DNA of 64,000 nucleotides from Bradyrhizobium sp. cir1 (GCF_014198245.1 NZ_JACIHE010000007.1:268961-332960), one strand, 5' to 3'; shown: positions 51,599-60,967, counted from the stretch's first letter. The notes: a model not told the origin generated them from the sequence alone. Made by a program: numbers and translations.

Positions 51599-51871
51599 TC
51601 AGAGCATCCCCAGCGCCTGCATGTAGGTCTCGAGGATGGTCTCGGCCTCGGCGCGCTCGTTGGGGTCCTGCTTGCGCAGGCGCACGATGGTGCGCAGCGC
51701 CTTGACGTCATAGCCGTTGCCCTTGCTCTCGGCATAAACGTCGCGGATGTCGTCGGAGATCGCCTTCTTCTCTTCCTCCAGCCGCTCGATGCGCTCGATG
51801 ATGGATTTGAGCTGGTCCTTGGCAAATTTCGTCGCGGGCTCATCGTCGCGGACGGCGGCGGAGGTGGCCAT
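51599..51871 (-). CDS. gapR: GapR family nucleoid protein (DUF2312)
   Basis: A 90-residue protein (MATSAAVRDDEPATKFAKDQ, then LKSIIERIERLEEEKKAISDD). GapR (DUF2312) is an alphaproteobacterial protein that binds overtwisted AT-rich DNA ahead of replication and transcription; it is essential in Caulobacter. GGGAG eight bases before ATG 51871 fixes the start. Confidence 0.95.
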   Translation of the reverse strand: MATSAAVRDDEPATKFAKDQLKSIIERIERLEEEKKAISDDIRDVYAESKGNGYDVKALRTIVRLRKQDPNERAEAETILETYMQALGML

Positions 51872-52013
51872 CTTGGTACTCCCAATGGAACTGGCAAAAC
51901 GAGGTGACGCCGGCATCCCTCACCGCGCGTGCTGGGTAGACCCTTAGGGTCGGCGCCCCCGGCGTTCAAGCAAGCATCGTGCTCGTCCACAGCGCGCCCA
52001 CAGGAGATGACGT

Positions 52014-52053
52014 CGTCGTTCCGGGGCGCCCGAAGGGCGAACCCGGAATGACG
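52014..52053. repeat. Palindromic repeat, CGTCATTCCGGG family (short copy 2)
   Basis: CGTCGTTCCGGGGCGCCC pairs imperfectly with GGGCGAACCCGGAATGACG. A short version of the 17322-17423 element, 12 bases after the stop of the DUF1244 gene. Confidence 0.7.
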
Positions 52054-52065
52054 GGACGAAATTAG

Positions 52066-52371
52066 TCAATGCCCGTGCGGATGGACCTTCTTCATCGCCT
52101 CGAGCTGCTCGGGCGTGGCCGTGCCCTGGTACTTCGCCTTCCAGGTCTCGTAGGGCATGCCGTAGACGGCCTCCCGGCTCTCATCCTTGCTCAAGGCGAC
52201 CCCTTGCGCGTCTGCGGCGTCCTTGAGCCAGTTGGACAGGCAGTTGCGGCAGAAGCCGGCCAGATTCATCAGATCGATGTTCTGGACGTCCGTCCGGCTC
52301 CGCAGATGGTCGACCAGGCGCCGGAAAGCGGCGGCCTCGAGCTCCGTTCTGGTTTTGTCGTCGATTGCCAT
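52066..52371 (-). CDS. DUF1244 family protein
   Basis: A 101-residue protein with the family core RTDVQNIDLMNLAGFCRNCL (two cysteines, C41 and C44) and the C-terminal KAKYQGTATPEQLEAMKKVH. AAGGAA before the ATG supports the start. A small conserved cytosolic protein of alphaproteobacteria, function unknown. Confidence 0.9.
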   Translation of the reverse strand: MAIDDKTRTELEAAAFRRLVDHLRSRTDVQNIDLMNLAGFCRNCLSNWLKDAADAQGVALSKDESREAVYGMPYETWKAKYQGTATPEQLEAMKKVHPHGH

Positions 52372-52550
52372 AACTGAATTCCTTAAAGCTCCGGCCCGAT
52401 GGCGGTCACCCTTACGGGATCAGGTGGGGTCCTGTCACAGATTTTGCCATATCGCGGCGCAAACGGGCGGCAAACGGGCGGTGAGCCACTTTGGGGCGGT
52501 TCCCCGGCCCTACGCCAAATCGTCAATGATCTGGTATAGCTTCCGCGACA

Positions 52551-53132
52551 ATGATTGCCGAATCTCCCCGCTCCCCGCTTCGCCTGCTCGCCCGGTTGGT
52601 CCCGGTGCTGGCGGTCGTCCTGCTGTGCCTCTGGAGCAGCCCGGCCTCGGCCGACTTCCGCCTCTGCAACAACACCTCGAGCCGGGTCGGCATCGCGCTC
52701 GGCTACAAGGACGCCGAGGGCTGGACCACGGAGGGCTGGTGGAACATCTCGTCCCGCTCCTGCGAGACGCTGCTGCGGGGCACGCTGGTCGCCCGTTATT
52801 ACTACATCTACGCCATCGACTATGACCGCGGCGGCGAATGGTCGGGCCAGGCCTTCATGTGCTCGCGCGACAAGGAGTTCACCATCCGCGGCACCGAGGA
52901 CTGCCTGGCACGCGGCTATGACCGCACCGGCTATTTCGAGGTCGATACCGGCGAGCAGCGCGCCTGGACGGTGCAGCTCACTGACGCCAACGAACAGCCG
53001 GCGCAGCAGCGCGTGCCTGGCCTGCCCGGACCGGTTGGCCCGGGCGGCGTTCCGGGTTTGCCCAATGGCCCGCCCGGTGCTACGCCCCCGGGCTCGCCCG
53101 GCCTGCCACCCCCGTCTGGAAATAAGCCATGA
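52551..53132 (+). CDS. DUF1036 protein with a collagen-like tail
   Basis: A 193-residue exported protein: signal peptide (cut after ASA, about 34), DUF1036 domain (35-145; FRLCNNTSSRVGIALGYKD, several cysteines), and a Gly/Pro-rich tail (about 150-193; GLPGPVGPGGVPGLPNGPPG...) that looks like collagen triplets. It overlaps pyk by 4 bases (ATGA). Function unknown; the tail is probably extended and periplasmic. Confidence 0.85.
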   Translation: MIAESPRSPLRLLARLVPVLAVVLLCLWSSPASADFRLCNNTSSRVGIALGYKDAEGWTTEGWWNISSRSCETLLRGTLVARYYYIYAIDYDRGGEWSGQAFMCSRDKEFTIRGTEDCLARGYDRTGYFEVDTGEQRAWTVQLTDANEQPAQQRVPGLPGPVGPGGVPGLPNGPPGATPPGSPGLPPPSGNKP

Positions 53133-54565
53133 GGCGTCTTCGCCGTATCAAGATTCTCGCGACCCTGGGACCCGCCTCTTCAGACCTCGCGATGATCCGC
53201 CGCCTGTTCGAGGCTGGCGCCGATCTGTTCCGCATCAACATGAGCCACACCCCGCATGACAAGATGCGGGAGCTGGTGGCGACGATCCGCAATGTCGAGA
53301 GCAGCTACGGCCGGCCGATCGGCATCCTGGTCGACCTCCAAGGCCCCAAGCTCAGGCTCGGCGCCTTCGCCGAAGGCGCCGTCCAGCTCCAGAACGGCCA
53401 GACCTTTACCCTGGATTCCGACAAGGCGCCGGGCGATGCCACGCGCGTCCACCTCCCGCATCCGGAGATCCTGGCCGCGCTCAGGCCCGGCCATGCGCTG
53501 CTGCTCGACGACGGAAAGGTGCGGCTGATCGCGGAGGAGACCTCCAAGGAGCACGCGGTGACGCGCGTCGTGGTCGGCGGCAAGATGAGCGACCGCAAGG
53601 GCGTCAGCCTGCCCGACACCGACCTGCCGGTCTCGGCGATGACACCCAAGGACCGCGCCGACCTCGAGGCGGCACTGGTCACCGGCGTCGACTGGATCGC
53701 GCTGTCCTTCGTGCAGCGTGCCGACGACGTGATCGAGGCCAAGAAGATGATCCGCGGCCGCGCCGCCGTCATGGCCAAGATCGAGAAGCCGCAGGCGATC
53801 GACCGCCTCGCCGACATCATCGAGGCCTCCGATGCGCTGATGGTGGCGCGCGGCGACCTCGGCGTCGAGCTGCCGCTGGAGCGCGTGCCGAGCCTGCAGA
53901 AGCAGATGACGCGGATGGCGCGCCGCGCCGGCAAGCCGGTGGTGATCGCGACCCAGATGCTGGAATCGATGATCCAGTCGCCGGTGCCGACCCGCGCCGA
54001 AGTCTCCGACGTCGCCACCGCCGTCTATGAAGGCGCCGATGCCATCATGCTGTCGGCGGAATCGGCGGCCGGCAAATTCCCGGTCGAGGCGGTCTCGACC
54101 ATGAACCGCATCGGCGAGGAGGTCGAGCGCGACCCGACCTATCGTTCGGTGATCACGGCGCAGCGGCCGGACCCGGAATCGACGGTAGGCGATGCGATCG
54201 CGGACGCCGCGCGCGTGATCGCCGAGACGCTGGACCTGCCGGCCCTGATCTGCTGGACCTCATCGGGCTCGACCGCCGTGCGCGTGGCGCGCGAGCGGCC
54301 GAAGCCGCCGATCGTGGCGATCACGCCGAACATCACCGCCGGCCGCCGGCTCGCCGTCGCCTGGGGCGTGCATTGCGTCGTGGCGGAAGACGCGCGCGAC
54401 CAGGACGACATGGTGAGCCGCGCCGGCCAGATCGCCTTCCGCGACGGTTTCGTCCGCGCCGGCCAGCGCGTAATCATCGTCGCCGGCGTGCCGCTCGGCA
54501 TCCCCGGCACCACCAACATGGTGCGCATCGCTTCGGTCGGCCCCGAGGGCGACGCGAACATTTAG
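53129..54565 (+). CDS. pyk: Pyruvate kinase
   Basis: A 478-residue glycolytic enzyme that turns phosphoenolpyruvate and ADP into pyruvate and ATP. It has RRIKILATLGPASS, FRINMSHTPHDK, VMAKIEKPQAID (catalytic lysine) and MVARGDLGVELPLE, plus the C-terminal allosteric domain. The ATG overlaps the DUF1036 gene stop (ATGA), so the two are coupled. Confidence 0.97.
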   Translation: MRRLRRIKILATLGPASSDLAMIRRLFEAGADLFRINMSHTPHDKMRELVATIRNVESSYGRPIGILVDLQGPKLRLGAFAEGAVQLQNGQTFTLDSDKAPGDATRVHLPHPEILAALRPGHALLLDDGKVRLIAEETSKEHAVTRVVVGGKMSDRKGVSLPDTDLPVSAMTPKDRADLEAALVTGVDWIALSFVQRADDVIEAKKMIRGRAAVMAKIEKPQAIDRLADIIEASDALMVARGDLGVELPLERVPSLQKQMTRMARRAGKPVVIATQMLESMIQSPVPTRAEVSDVATAVYEGADAIMLSAESAAGKFPVEAVSTMNRIGEEVERDPTYRSVITAQRPDPESTVGDAIADAARVIAETLDLPALICWTSSGSTAVRVARERPKPPIVAITPNITAGRRLAVAWGVHCVVAEDARDQDDMVSRAGQIAFRDGFVRAGQRVIIVAGVPLGIPGTTNMVRIASVGPEGDANI

Positions 54566-54720
54566 GTCCGCCGGCGCGGCCAAACAAAAAAGTCGAAAAA
54601 CAACCCCATGCACAGTAGCCGGCCGGTCTGGCGGGCTTTGCCGGGGTTTCGCGAAAAGGCGCGCTCAGGCAATGACCTGAGCACGCTCAGGGCGACACCC
54701 CGGTCGTCGCGGCGCGAATG

Positions 54721-55401
54721 TTACGCCCCAACCAGCGCCTTGGTCGTCGGGAGCAGCGTCTGCTGGACCACGAGGCCGCGGGCGCGGGCGTCCATGACGC
54801 CGACGGCGCGCAGCGCCAGCAGCGTCACGGTCTGCACCGCATCGCGCATCTTGACGGGATCTTCGAGATTGTCGGGCGCGAGCGGCCCGACCAGAGCCTC
54901 GTGCAGCGCCCCGAGCAGCGCGGTCGCGGCAAGGGCGGTATCCTGCGCCGGCAGATGACCGGCGCGCACGGCAGCGTCGATGCGGCCCGCGATCTCGCCG
55001 GCGATCTCGCGCCGGCTGGCGAGGCGGGAGGCGCTGACATCGACATCGACAGGCTCGGCCAGGATGCCCCAGGCGAGCCGCCGCTGCGACAGGGTATGGA
55101 CCGCCACCGTGGTGACCGCGGCTGCCAGCGCCGAGGACGGGCCCGGCGCGGCGTCGGCCGCCCGGCGGATCGCCGCGAGCTCGTCGCGGGAGACCTCGGC
55201 GATCAATTCGGAGATCAGCTCGGCCTTGGAGGGGAAGTAGCGGTAGACCGTGCCGGCCGCGACATTGGCCCGGACCGCGACCGGCGCGATCTGCACCGCC
55301 GCCATCCCGCCTTCCGCCGCCGCCTCCCGCGCCGCCGCCAATATCGCACTGCGCCGGGCCGCAAGGCGCTTAACCACTTGATGCGTCCGCCGATAAACCA
55401 T
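54721..55401 (-). CDS. TetR-family regulator
   Basis: A 226-residue regulator with an N-terminal helix-turn-helix (about 16-65; VQIAPVAVRANVAAGTVYRYFPSKAELISELI) and a C-terminal ligand-binding helix bundle. The start MVYRRTHQVV at 55401 is chosen. A near-palindrome at 55488-55503 may be its operator. No clear target gene other than itself. Confidence 0.9.
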   Translation of the reverse strand: MVYRRTHQVVKRLAARRSAILAAAREAAAEGGMAAVQIAPVAVRANVAAGTVYRYFPSKAELISELIAEVSRDELAAIRRAADAAPGPSSALAAAVTTVAVHTLSQRRLAWGILAEPVDVDVSASRLASRREIAGEIAGRIDAAVRAGHLPAQDTALAATALLGALHEALVGPLAPDNLEDPVKMRDAVQTVTLLALRAVGVMDARARGLVVQQTLLPTTKALVGA

Positions 55402-55487
55402 GGCGCGCTTCCTGTCCCACCACGCCGTCCGCACGCCCCGCGGCCGAACGCTTCGTCACTTAAAAGATGCAAATCGCCCCGCAAGGA

Positions 55488-55503
55488 CTGAACAACTATT
55501 CAG
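55488..55503. promoter_or_regulatory. Candidate TetR operator
   Basis: CTGAACAACTATTCAG is a 5-6-5 inverted repeat 87 bases before the TetR ATG, within the 267-bp divergent gap to the PAP2 gene. Weak, unproven. Confidence 0.35.
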
Positions 55504-55668
55504 GAAGGAAGACAAGATGCATTTGCGCAAAGCGTCACGCCAAAGCCGCAGGCGACAAATGCGCAAAGTGCGAGAGCCGGTTGATGGACGGCTAACCACG
55601 ATTGTTACCGCCATCTTAAAGCAGGTCCGCGACCTTACCGGCGGAATGCGATCCCACCTCGGTGCAGC

Positions 55669-56652
55669 ATGCTCGATTCGGACGCCCGAACCGCCTGGCG
55701 GCTCTTCCACCTGAACTGGCTTCCCATCGTTGCCATGGGCAGCCTGCTGGCGTTCGGCCTCCCCGCGACCGGTCTGAGCCTCGAGCCTGTCGCCTACAGC
55801 ATCACGCTGGCCATCGCGGCCATCCTGGTCGGCGTCGCCTGTGGCCACCGCCTGACCAAGGGAGAGCTTGCCGATCCGAAGCTGGTGTTCTCGCTCGGCA
55901 CGATCGGCCAAGTCATTCTCACCTGCGCCATCGTCGGGCCGCTGAGCTATGTCGCGGGCAGACTGAACTGGCCGCTGCAGGACGAGGCGCTGCTTGCGAT
56001 CGACCGTGCGCTCGGCCTCGATCCCGAACCGATCGCGCGTTACATCAACGACCATCCCTGGCTGGCGGACGTCCTGGCCCGCGGCTACGGGCTGATCAAA
56101 TGGCCTCTGCTCGGCGTTCCCGTCGTGCTGACGCTGACGGCGCGTCATGTACGGCTACAGATGTTCATGCTGGCGATGAGCCTTGCGCTCGCGGTTACCA
56201 TTGCGATCTCCGCAATGGTGCCGGCGATCGGCACCTATTACGGGCTGCAATTGCCGGCCGCGCATTTCCCCGAGATCAACACCGCAGTCTATGCCGGTCA
56301 GCTGCGCGACATCCTCGCACTGCGCGACGGCAGCCTGCACGAGCTGCGGCTGTTCTTCCTCTCCGGCATCGTCTCGTTTCCGAGCTTTCACGCCGCATCC
56401 GCCGTGCTCTACATGTGGGCGCTGTGGCCGGTGCGCGGCATCGGCGGCATCGCAGCCGCGCTCAACCTGTTGATGATCGCGGCGACACCGGCGATCGGTG
56501 CACATTACCTCATCGACGTCGCCGGCGGCATCGCCCTCGCCGCAGCCTCGATCTGGGTAACGAAGTTCTATGTTGAACGACTCGGCCGCACGGCGCCTGT
56601 GTCCGCCGCACCTGCGCTACCGCCGGTCTGGCAACCCAGCCTCGCGGAATAG
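55669..56652 (+). CDS. PAP2-superfamily membrane phosphatase
   Basis: A 327-residue polytopic protein (about 8 helices) with the PAP2-type signature SFPSFHAASAVL and the third motif GAHYLIDVAGG (catalytic histidines). Such enzymes remove phosphate from lipid phosphates such as undecaprenyl-pyrophosphate or phosphatidic acid. The substrate is not known. It stands alone. Confidence 0.85.
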   Translation: MLDSDARTAWRLFHLNWLPIVAMGSLLAFGLPATGLSLEPVAYSITLAIAAILVGVACGHRLTKGELADPKLVFSLGTIGQVILTCAIVGPLSYVAGRLNWPLQDEALLAIDRALGLDPEPIARYINDHPWLADVLARGYGLIKWPLLGVPVVLTLTARHVRLQMFMLAMSLALAVTIAISAMVPAIGTYYGLQLPAAHFPEINTAVYAGQLRDILALRDGSLHELRLFFLSGIVSFPSFHAASAVLYMWALWPVRGIGGIAAALNLLMIAATPAIGAHYLIDVAGGIALAAASIWVTKFYVERLGRTAPVSAAPALPPVWQPSLAE

Positions 56653-56685
56653 CGGCGCGAGATTCGCCGTCACAAGCACGCTGCT

Positions 56686-56722
56686 GTAGGGTGGGCAAAG
56701 GCGCATCGCGCCGTGCCCACCA
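56686..56722. repeat. GTAGGGTGGGCAAAG-type repeat (copy 1)
   Basis: GTAGGGTGGGCAAAGGCGC pairs with GCGCCGTGCCCACC. Related copies are at 62276-62316 and 63829-63922. It sits after the PAP2 gene. Confidence 0.75.
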
Positions 56723-56767
56723 TCTCTCCGCAACCGCTATAGAAGTGATGGCCCGCTGACACTTCCT

Positions 56768-56847
56768 CGTCATTGCGAGCGCAGCGAAGCAATCCAGACT
56801 GCCACCGCGGAGAGACCCTGGATTGCTTCGCTGCGCTCGCAATGACG
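56768..56847. repeat. Palindromic repeat, CGTCATTGCGAGCGCAGC family (copy 2)
   Basis: The 30-base arms CGTCATTGCGAGCGCAGCGA... and its exact complement enclose a 20-base loop (the longest perfect inverted repeat in this window). It belongs to the family at 5971-6056. Confidence 0.9.
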
Positions 56848-56868
56848 GCGTGGGCCCCCCAAAAGAAA

Positions 56869-56893
56869 AGAGCCTCGTCGAAGACGAGGCTCT
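56869..56893 (-). terminator. Terminator of the flp pilin gene
   Basis: AGAGCCTCGTC / GACGAGGCTCT, 11-bp perfect stem with a GAA loop, 24 bases after the flp stop, followed on the minus strand by TTTTCTTTT. Strong rho-independent layout. Confidence 0.88.
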
Positions 56894-56916
56894 CAGAATT
56901 CCCAGGTCGTTCGGCC

Positions 56917-57081
56917 TTACTTGAGGCTGGACGAGATCGAGCCGAACTTGGTGTTCAGCGTGCTGCCGAGGTTGTTGACCACGGTGATGATCGCGAGCGC
57001 GATGCCGGCAGCGATCAGGCCGTATTCAATGGCGGTGGCGCCGGATTCATCCTTCACGAAACGCGCAACAAGGTTCTTCAT
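56917..57081 (-). CDS. Flp/Fap-type type IVb pilin, single gene
   Basis: A 54-residue pilin: MKNLVARFVKDESGATAIEY, then GLIAAGIALAIITVVNNLG, the typical short signal (cleaved at G-ATAIEYGLIA with the conserved E and Y) and hydrophobic helix. It would be assembled into thin pili by a Tad secretion system, whose genes are not in this window. It ends with a strong terminator. Confidence 0.92.
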   Translation of the reverse strand: MKNLVARFVKDESGATAIEYGLIAAGIALAIITVVNNLGSTLNTKFGSISSSLK

Positions 57082-57371
57082 AGAGTGCTCCCAAAAAAGT
57101 ACACAAGGCTACAACTGGTCTGGTCTCTTCGGCTTCCCAGCGCCGTCCGACCATGGAACCGAACCTAGAGGCAAAGAATTGCGCCGCAGTTAATTCGACT
57201 GCGGAAACAAACGGCGGTTTGCGAGTATCCGCCGATGGTAAATCGAAATTGAAAACAATCCGTTAAATTGTAACGACATCACACGGTCGTCGCGGTTTAC
57301 CCGAAGTTATGACCAACGTGGTCCAATGCCGCTCGCCAATCCGACAAGAACAAGCAGGACGACGAGGCGGC

Positions 57372-58838
57372 ATGTCCCTTTCCTTTGCCAACAGCATCGC
57401 AGTACAGAGCCGCGCGCGCGCGCTGGTACCGCTCTGCGTCGGAGCGGGCGCCTATCTCTTCTTCCTCTGTGTCGGCGATACGCTGCTTCAGGACTCCGAC
57501 TCGTTCTGGCAGATCAAGATCGGACAATGGATCCTCGATCACCGCGCCCTGCCCTACACCGACTTCTATTCCTTCACGCGGCCCGGGGCGCCCTGGGTTT
57601 CAACCTCATGGCTGTCGCAGGTCGCGTTCGCGCTCTCCTATACACAATGGGGCTGGGCCGGCCCGGTGATCCTCACCGCGGTCGCGGTCGCATTGTCGGC
57701 GGCGGTCCTCGTCTATCTGCTCGACGCGCATCTGGAGATGCCGCGCTCGGTGCTGTTCGCGATGCTGGCGGTCGTGCTGTCGCTGCATCACATCCTGGCG
57801 CGCCCGCACATGCTGGCGCTGCCCGTGATGATCGCATGGGTCGGCATGCTGATGGCGGCAGCCGATCGCAGGGGCACGCCGTCATGGCACTGGCTGCCGC
57901 TGATGTCGCTGTGGGCGAACCTGCACGGCGGCTTCGCGCTGGGTCTCGCACTGATCGGCCCGATGTCGTTCGTGGCGCTGTGGGGCCTGGAGTCCAACAA
58001 GCAGGTCCGGCTGCTGCTGCGCTGGTTCCTGTTCGGCGTTGCGGCCCTCGCCGCGAGCTGCGTCACGCCCTATGGCTGGCGCACGCTGCTGGGTGCGACC
58101 AACATCCTCAATCTCGGCGAGCTGTTGACGGTCATTTCCGAATGGTCGCCGGCCAACTTCGCATCCTTCACCGCGTTCGAAGGCGCGCTGCTCGGCCTGA
58201 TCGCGATCGGGCTCTATCGCGGCCTGACACTGTCGCCGCCGCGCATTCTGCTGATCCTGCTGCTGACCTGGATGGCGCTCAGCCATGTCAGGAGCATCGA
58301 GGCCTTTGCCTTCCTGGTGCCGCTGGTGCTGGCCAAGCCGCTCGGCGAGAAATCGTCCCTGCCGCAAGCCGATGCGCAGACTGACGAGAGCTGGCCTGCC
58401 CGGTACCTAACTGCAGCGGGCGCGTTGATGATCGTGGCAGCAAGCTGGACCTCGACCTCGATCTTCATGTCGCACCATCGCTTCAACTTCACGATGGATC
58501 AGACGCCGGTCGCGGCGACCGACCTGCTCGAGAAGCGTGGAGCGCAGCGCATCTTCAACGCCTACAGGTTCGGCGGCTACCTGATCGGGCGCGACATCCC
58601 GGTCTTCATCGACGGCCGCGCCGAACTCTATGGCGAGAAGTTCGTGATGGACTTCTTCAAGGCGACCGAGGGGAAAAAGCCCGAACTGCTGCCCCGGATG
58701 CTCGAGGAGTACAGGATCGACGCGACGCTGCTGGCCGCCGATGCCCCGGGCCCCCAGATCCTCGATCACCTCAAGGGGTGGAAGCGGATCTATGCGGACG
58801 ATATCGCGGTGATCCATGTGCGGGAGGACGCGCCTTAA
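57372..58838 (+). CDS. Multi-spanning membrane protein of unknown function
   Basis: A 488-residue protein with about ten helices; the segment DSDSFWQIKIGQWILDHRALPYTDFYSF resembles the first-loop acidic motif of GT-C-type glycosyltransferases. The C-terminus is a soluble domain (about 390-488). The start MSLSF at 57372 is preferred over 57309. Its TAA stop overlaps the first bases of a palindromic repeat. Confidence 0.7.
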   Translation: MSLSFANSIAVQSRARALVPLCVGAGAYLFFLCVGDTLLQDSDSFWQIKIGQWILDHRALPYTDFYSFTRPGAPWVSTSWLSQVAFALSYTQWGWAGPVILTAVAVALSAAVLVYLLDAHLEMPRSVLFAMLAVVLSLHHILARPHMLALPVMIAWVGMLMAAADRRGTPSWHWLPLMSLWANLHGGFALGLALIGPMSFVALWGLESNKQVRLLLRWFLFGVAALAASCVTPYGWRTLLGATNILNLGELLTVISEWSPANFASFTAFEGALLGLIAIGLYRGLTLSPPRILLILLLTWMALSHVRSIEAFAFLVPLVLAKPLGEKSSLPQADAQTDESWPARYLTAAGALMIVAASWTSTSIFMSHHRFNFTMDQTPVAATDLLEKRGAQRIFNAYRFGGYLIGRDIPVFIDGRAELYGEKFVMDFFKATEGKKPELLPRMLEEYRIDATLLAADAPGPQILDHLKGWKRIYADDIAVIHVREDAP

Positions 58839-58934
58839 AGCGCGATGAGATTGGAATGAATCATCATCGCGCTTTAGGTTGTTGTTTGCGCATGATCTTT
58901 CCGGAAAACCGCTTCGCACTTTTCCGGCCCATGC
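58837..58934. repeat. Palindromic repeat, GCATGATCCGGAAA family (copy C, inverted)
   Basis: Same two hairpins as 9959 and 26577 but in the reverse order: AAAGCGCGATGA / TCATCGCGCTTT, then GCATGATCTTTCC / GGCCCATGC. Two bases overlap the stop codon of the upstream gene; the downstream convergent gene ends ten bases later. Confidence 0.85.
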
Positions 58935-58944
58935 TTTAGCCGGC

Positions 58945-60735
58945 TCACGCGCGCGACGCCCGGCTGCTCAACCGCTCTGTCACCGACGAAGCGTTCTTCC
59001 GCTCAGGAAGTTCGCTCGCACCCGCGGAAAATACGCAGAGCCGTTTCGTTCGATAGAGCGCGCCGCTCTGCACGTCCGGGCTCTCGCAGATATCGATGAC
59101 ATAACCGATGCCGTTGCGCGACGCATAGGCCAGTCGCTCGTCCAGCGAATTCAAACTGTCGACATCCGTCAACTTGCTTCGCCACGTCTGGTAATAGGAC
59201 GGCATCCACATCGCGGTTCCGCCGCGCTTGTGATCGATCCAGACGCGGCGGTGCGAGACGTATTCAAAGACGCTGGCGCGATCGAGCGCCATGTCGGCGG
59301 TGCTCACCTCCGAGTGGCCATCAAGTCCCGGCCGCCTTGGGGTGAGAAACATGGCATTCAAAGGCGTGTTGCTGCGCGCCCATGCGCCGACGGCGCCCCA
59401 CTCTTCGATAGCTTCGTTGCAGATCCGGTTGAAGTTGAGACTGGACCGGATCGCGAGCGGGTAAGCGAGCAAGACTGTCGTGGCGAGCACCAGATGGCCC
59501 ATGGTGCGCTGATAGGATGGGACCGGTGTCGATCCGGTCGCTCGAACAACATACATCAAGGCGGCGATGACAAAGGCGAGGCCGGCCCAGCCGTCGAAGC
59601 TCAGGAACAGCACGATGAGACAGGCAGGAAGGAAAGTCGCCTCCGTGTCCCGTCGCAGCCACTTCGTCGCCAATGCCGCGATCGCGAGGGCGGCCAGGAG
59701 ATGAATGACCGTGCTCGATCGCAGGAAATGAAGGTTGAGGATGAACGGCGATCCCGTGGCGAAAGGAACGACGATGCCGATCAGATAGACCAGGATCGCG
59801 CCCGCATAGGCCGCCCGCAATTCCGCGGCAGCCTGCCTCAGCAGGAAAAACGCGAGCGCTCCAATGACGGTGACGCCCAGGAGCCCGACAAGATCGCCTG
59901 GCGAGGTCGAGTCGATCAGCACGTGACCGGGAAAGTACTGACGCAGGAACTCGGCATAATCGAAGCCGAACGGACGACCGAACTCCGGATTTGCCAGGAA
60001 GCCGTGAAGCACTGCAAACGCAAGCGGCAGGCACAGGACGAGACCGATCAGCACGCGCGAGGAGATCTCGCCGAATGTCGCCCTGCGCTGCGACAGGAAG
60101 CGTATCCCGATCAGCCCCAACGGCAGCACGAGCCAGACGGCAAAGAAGGCGTTGATGAAGAACGTGATCCCGACAGCAACCGCCGCCGCGGTGAAGCGGC
60201 CCCGGGCGGCAAAGTAGATCGCCAGCAGGGCCACGCCATTCGCCATCTCCGAATGGGTGAAGGTGTTGATGAACAGGCCACCGGAGCCGGCATAGCTGTA
60301 GCCGTCAAGAAACGCAACGAAGCAGAGGATCAGGCTGAAGACGATCCTGTCGCGTTGCTCCGTGACCCCCAGCAGCGAAGCGCAACACAGGAATCCGACA
60401 AAGCTGAGCAGCCGGGACAGGAAGAACAGAACGAGGAACAGCAACGGAACGTTGTCAAAGTATCGTTCGACGCCGCTCAGGATCAGCCAGACACCGGACG
60501 CAAAATAGCGCAACGACTGGATGAACCGGTCATCCGCGTATTGCGGCTCATTGTAGAGACCGGCAACGATCGGAAGGTGATAGAGGTTGTTGGTGAGGCC
60601 GAAGACGAATCCCGTCCGCAACACCGAAACCGCCGACGCGAAGACGGCGACCGAAAATATCTCGACCCAGGAATTCGAGGTGCGGACCGCGCGATCGCGG
60701 CCGATCATGTCAGAGGTGACGTCGACGTCTGCCAT
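58945..60735 (-). CDS. Large multi-spanning membrane protein of unknown function
   Basis: A 596-residue protein with 10-12 helices and a soluble C-terminal part (about 470-596; SNTPLNAMFLTPRRPGLDGHSE), where a YFDNV..., DRFIQSLRYF first loop with an acidic pair resembles GT-C-type enzymes but without a secure match. Converges on the preceding membrane gene, separated by a repeat. Function unknown. Confidence 0.7.
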   Translation of the reverse strand: MADVDVTSDMIGRDRAVRTSNSWVEIFSVAVFASAVSVLRTGFVFGLTNNLYHLPIVAGLYNEPQYADDRFIQSLRYFASGVWLILSGVERYFDNVPLLFLVLFFLSRLLSFVGFLCCASLLGVTEQRDRIVFSLILCFVAFLDGYSYAGSGGLFINTFTHSEMANGVALLAIYFAARGRFTAAAVAVGITFFINAFFAVWLVLPLGLIGIRFLSQRRATFGEISSRVLIGLVLCLPLAFAVLHGFLANPEFGRPFGFDYAEFLRQYFPGHVLIDSTSPGDLVGLLGVTVIGALAFFLLRQAAAELRAAYAGAILVYLIGIVVPFATGSPFILNLHFLRSSTVIHLLAALAIAALATKWLRRDTEATFLPACLIVLFLSFDGWAGLAFVIAALMYVVRATGSTPVPSYQRTMGHLVLATTVLLAYPLAIRSSLNFNRICNEAIEEWGAVGAWARSNTPLNAMFLTPRRPGLDGHSEVSTADMALDRASVFEYVSHRRVWIDHKRGGTAMWMPSYYQTWRSKLTDVDSLNSLDERLAYASRNGIGYVIDICESPDVQSGALYRTKRLCVFSAGASELPERKNASSVTERLSSRASRA

Positions 60736-60967
60736 TCAACTGCCGGTGAAAGCGACCGCTGCGGATCAGCCTCGGTCGAGCGCCATGCCGGCGATCCGTC
60801 CGAAAGCGCCCGCCTGGCTTGCCCGCGCAGAGCGATGAGGACGGACAGCAGCAGAGCTAAACCACAAACGCTAAGGGCGGCTTAAGCGACGTCTCGGAAC
60901 TGGCACACGGGCTGATGGTAAATGCCGGGCTAAGGCCCGCGGCACGATCGCTCCATTCCGGGACAGG

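Noticed and set aside
55517..55714. Basic 65-codon frame after a strong AGGAAGGA site
   Set aside because: It overlaps the PAP2 gene start and has an unlikely Arg/Lys-rich composition; the evidence is not enough for a gene.
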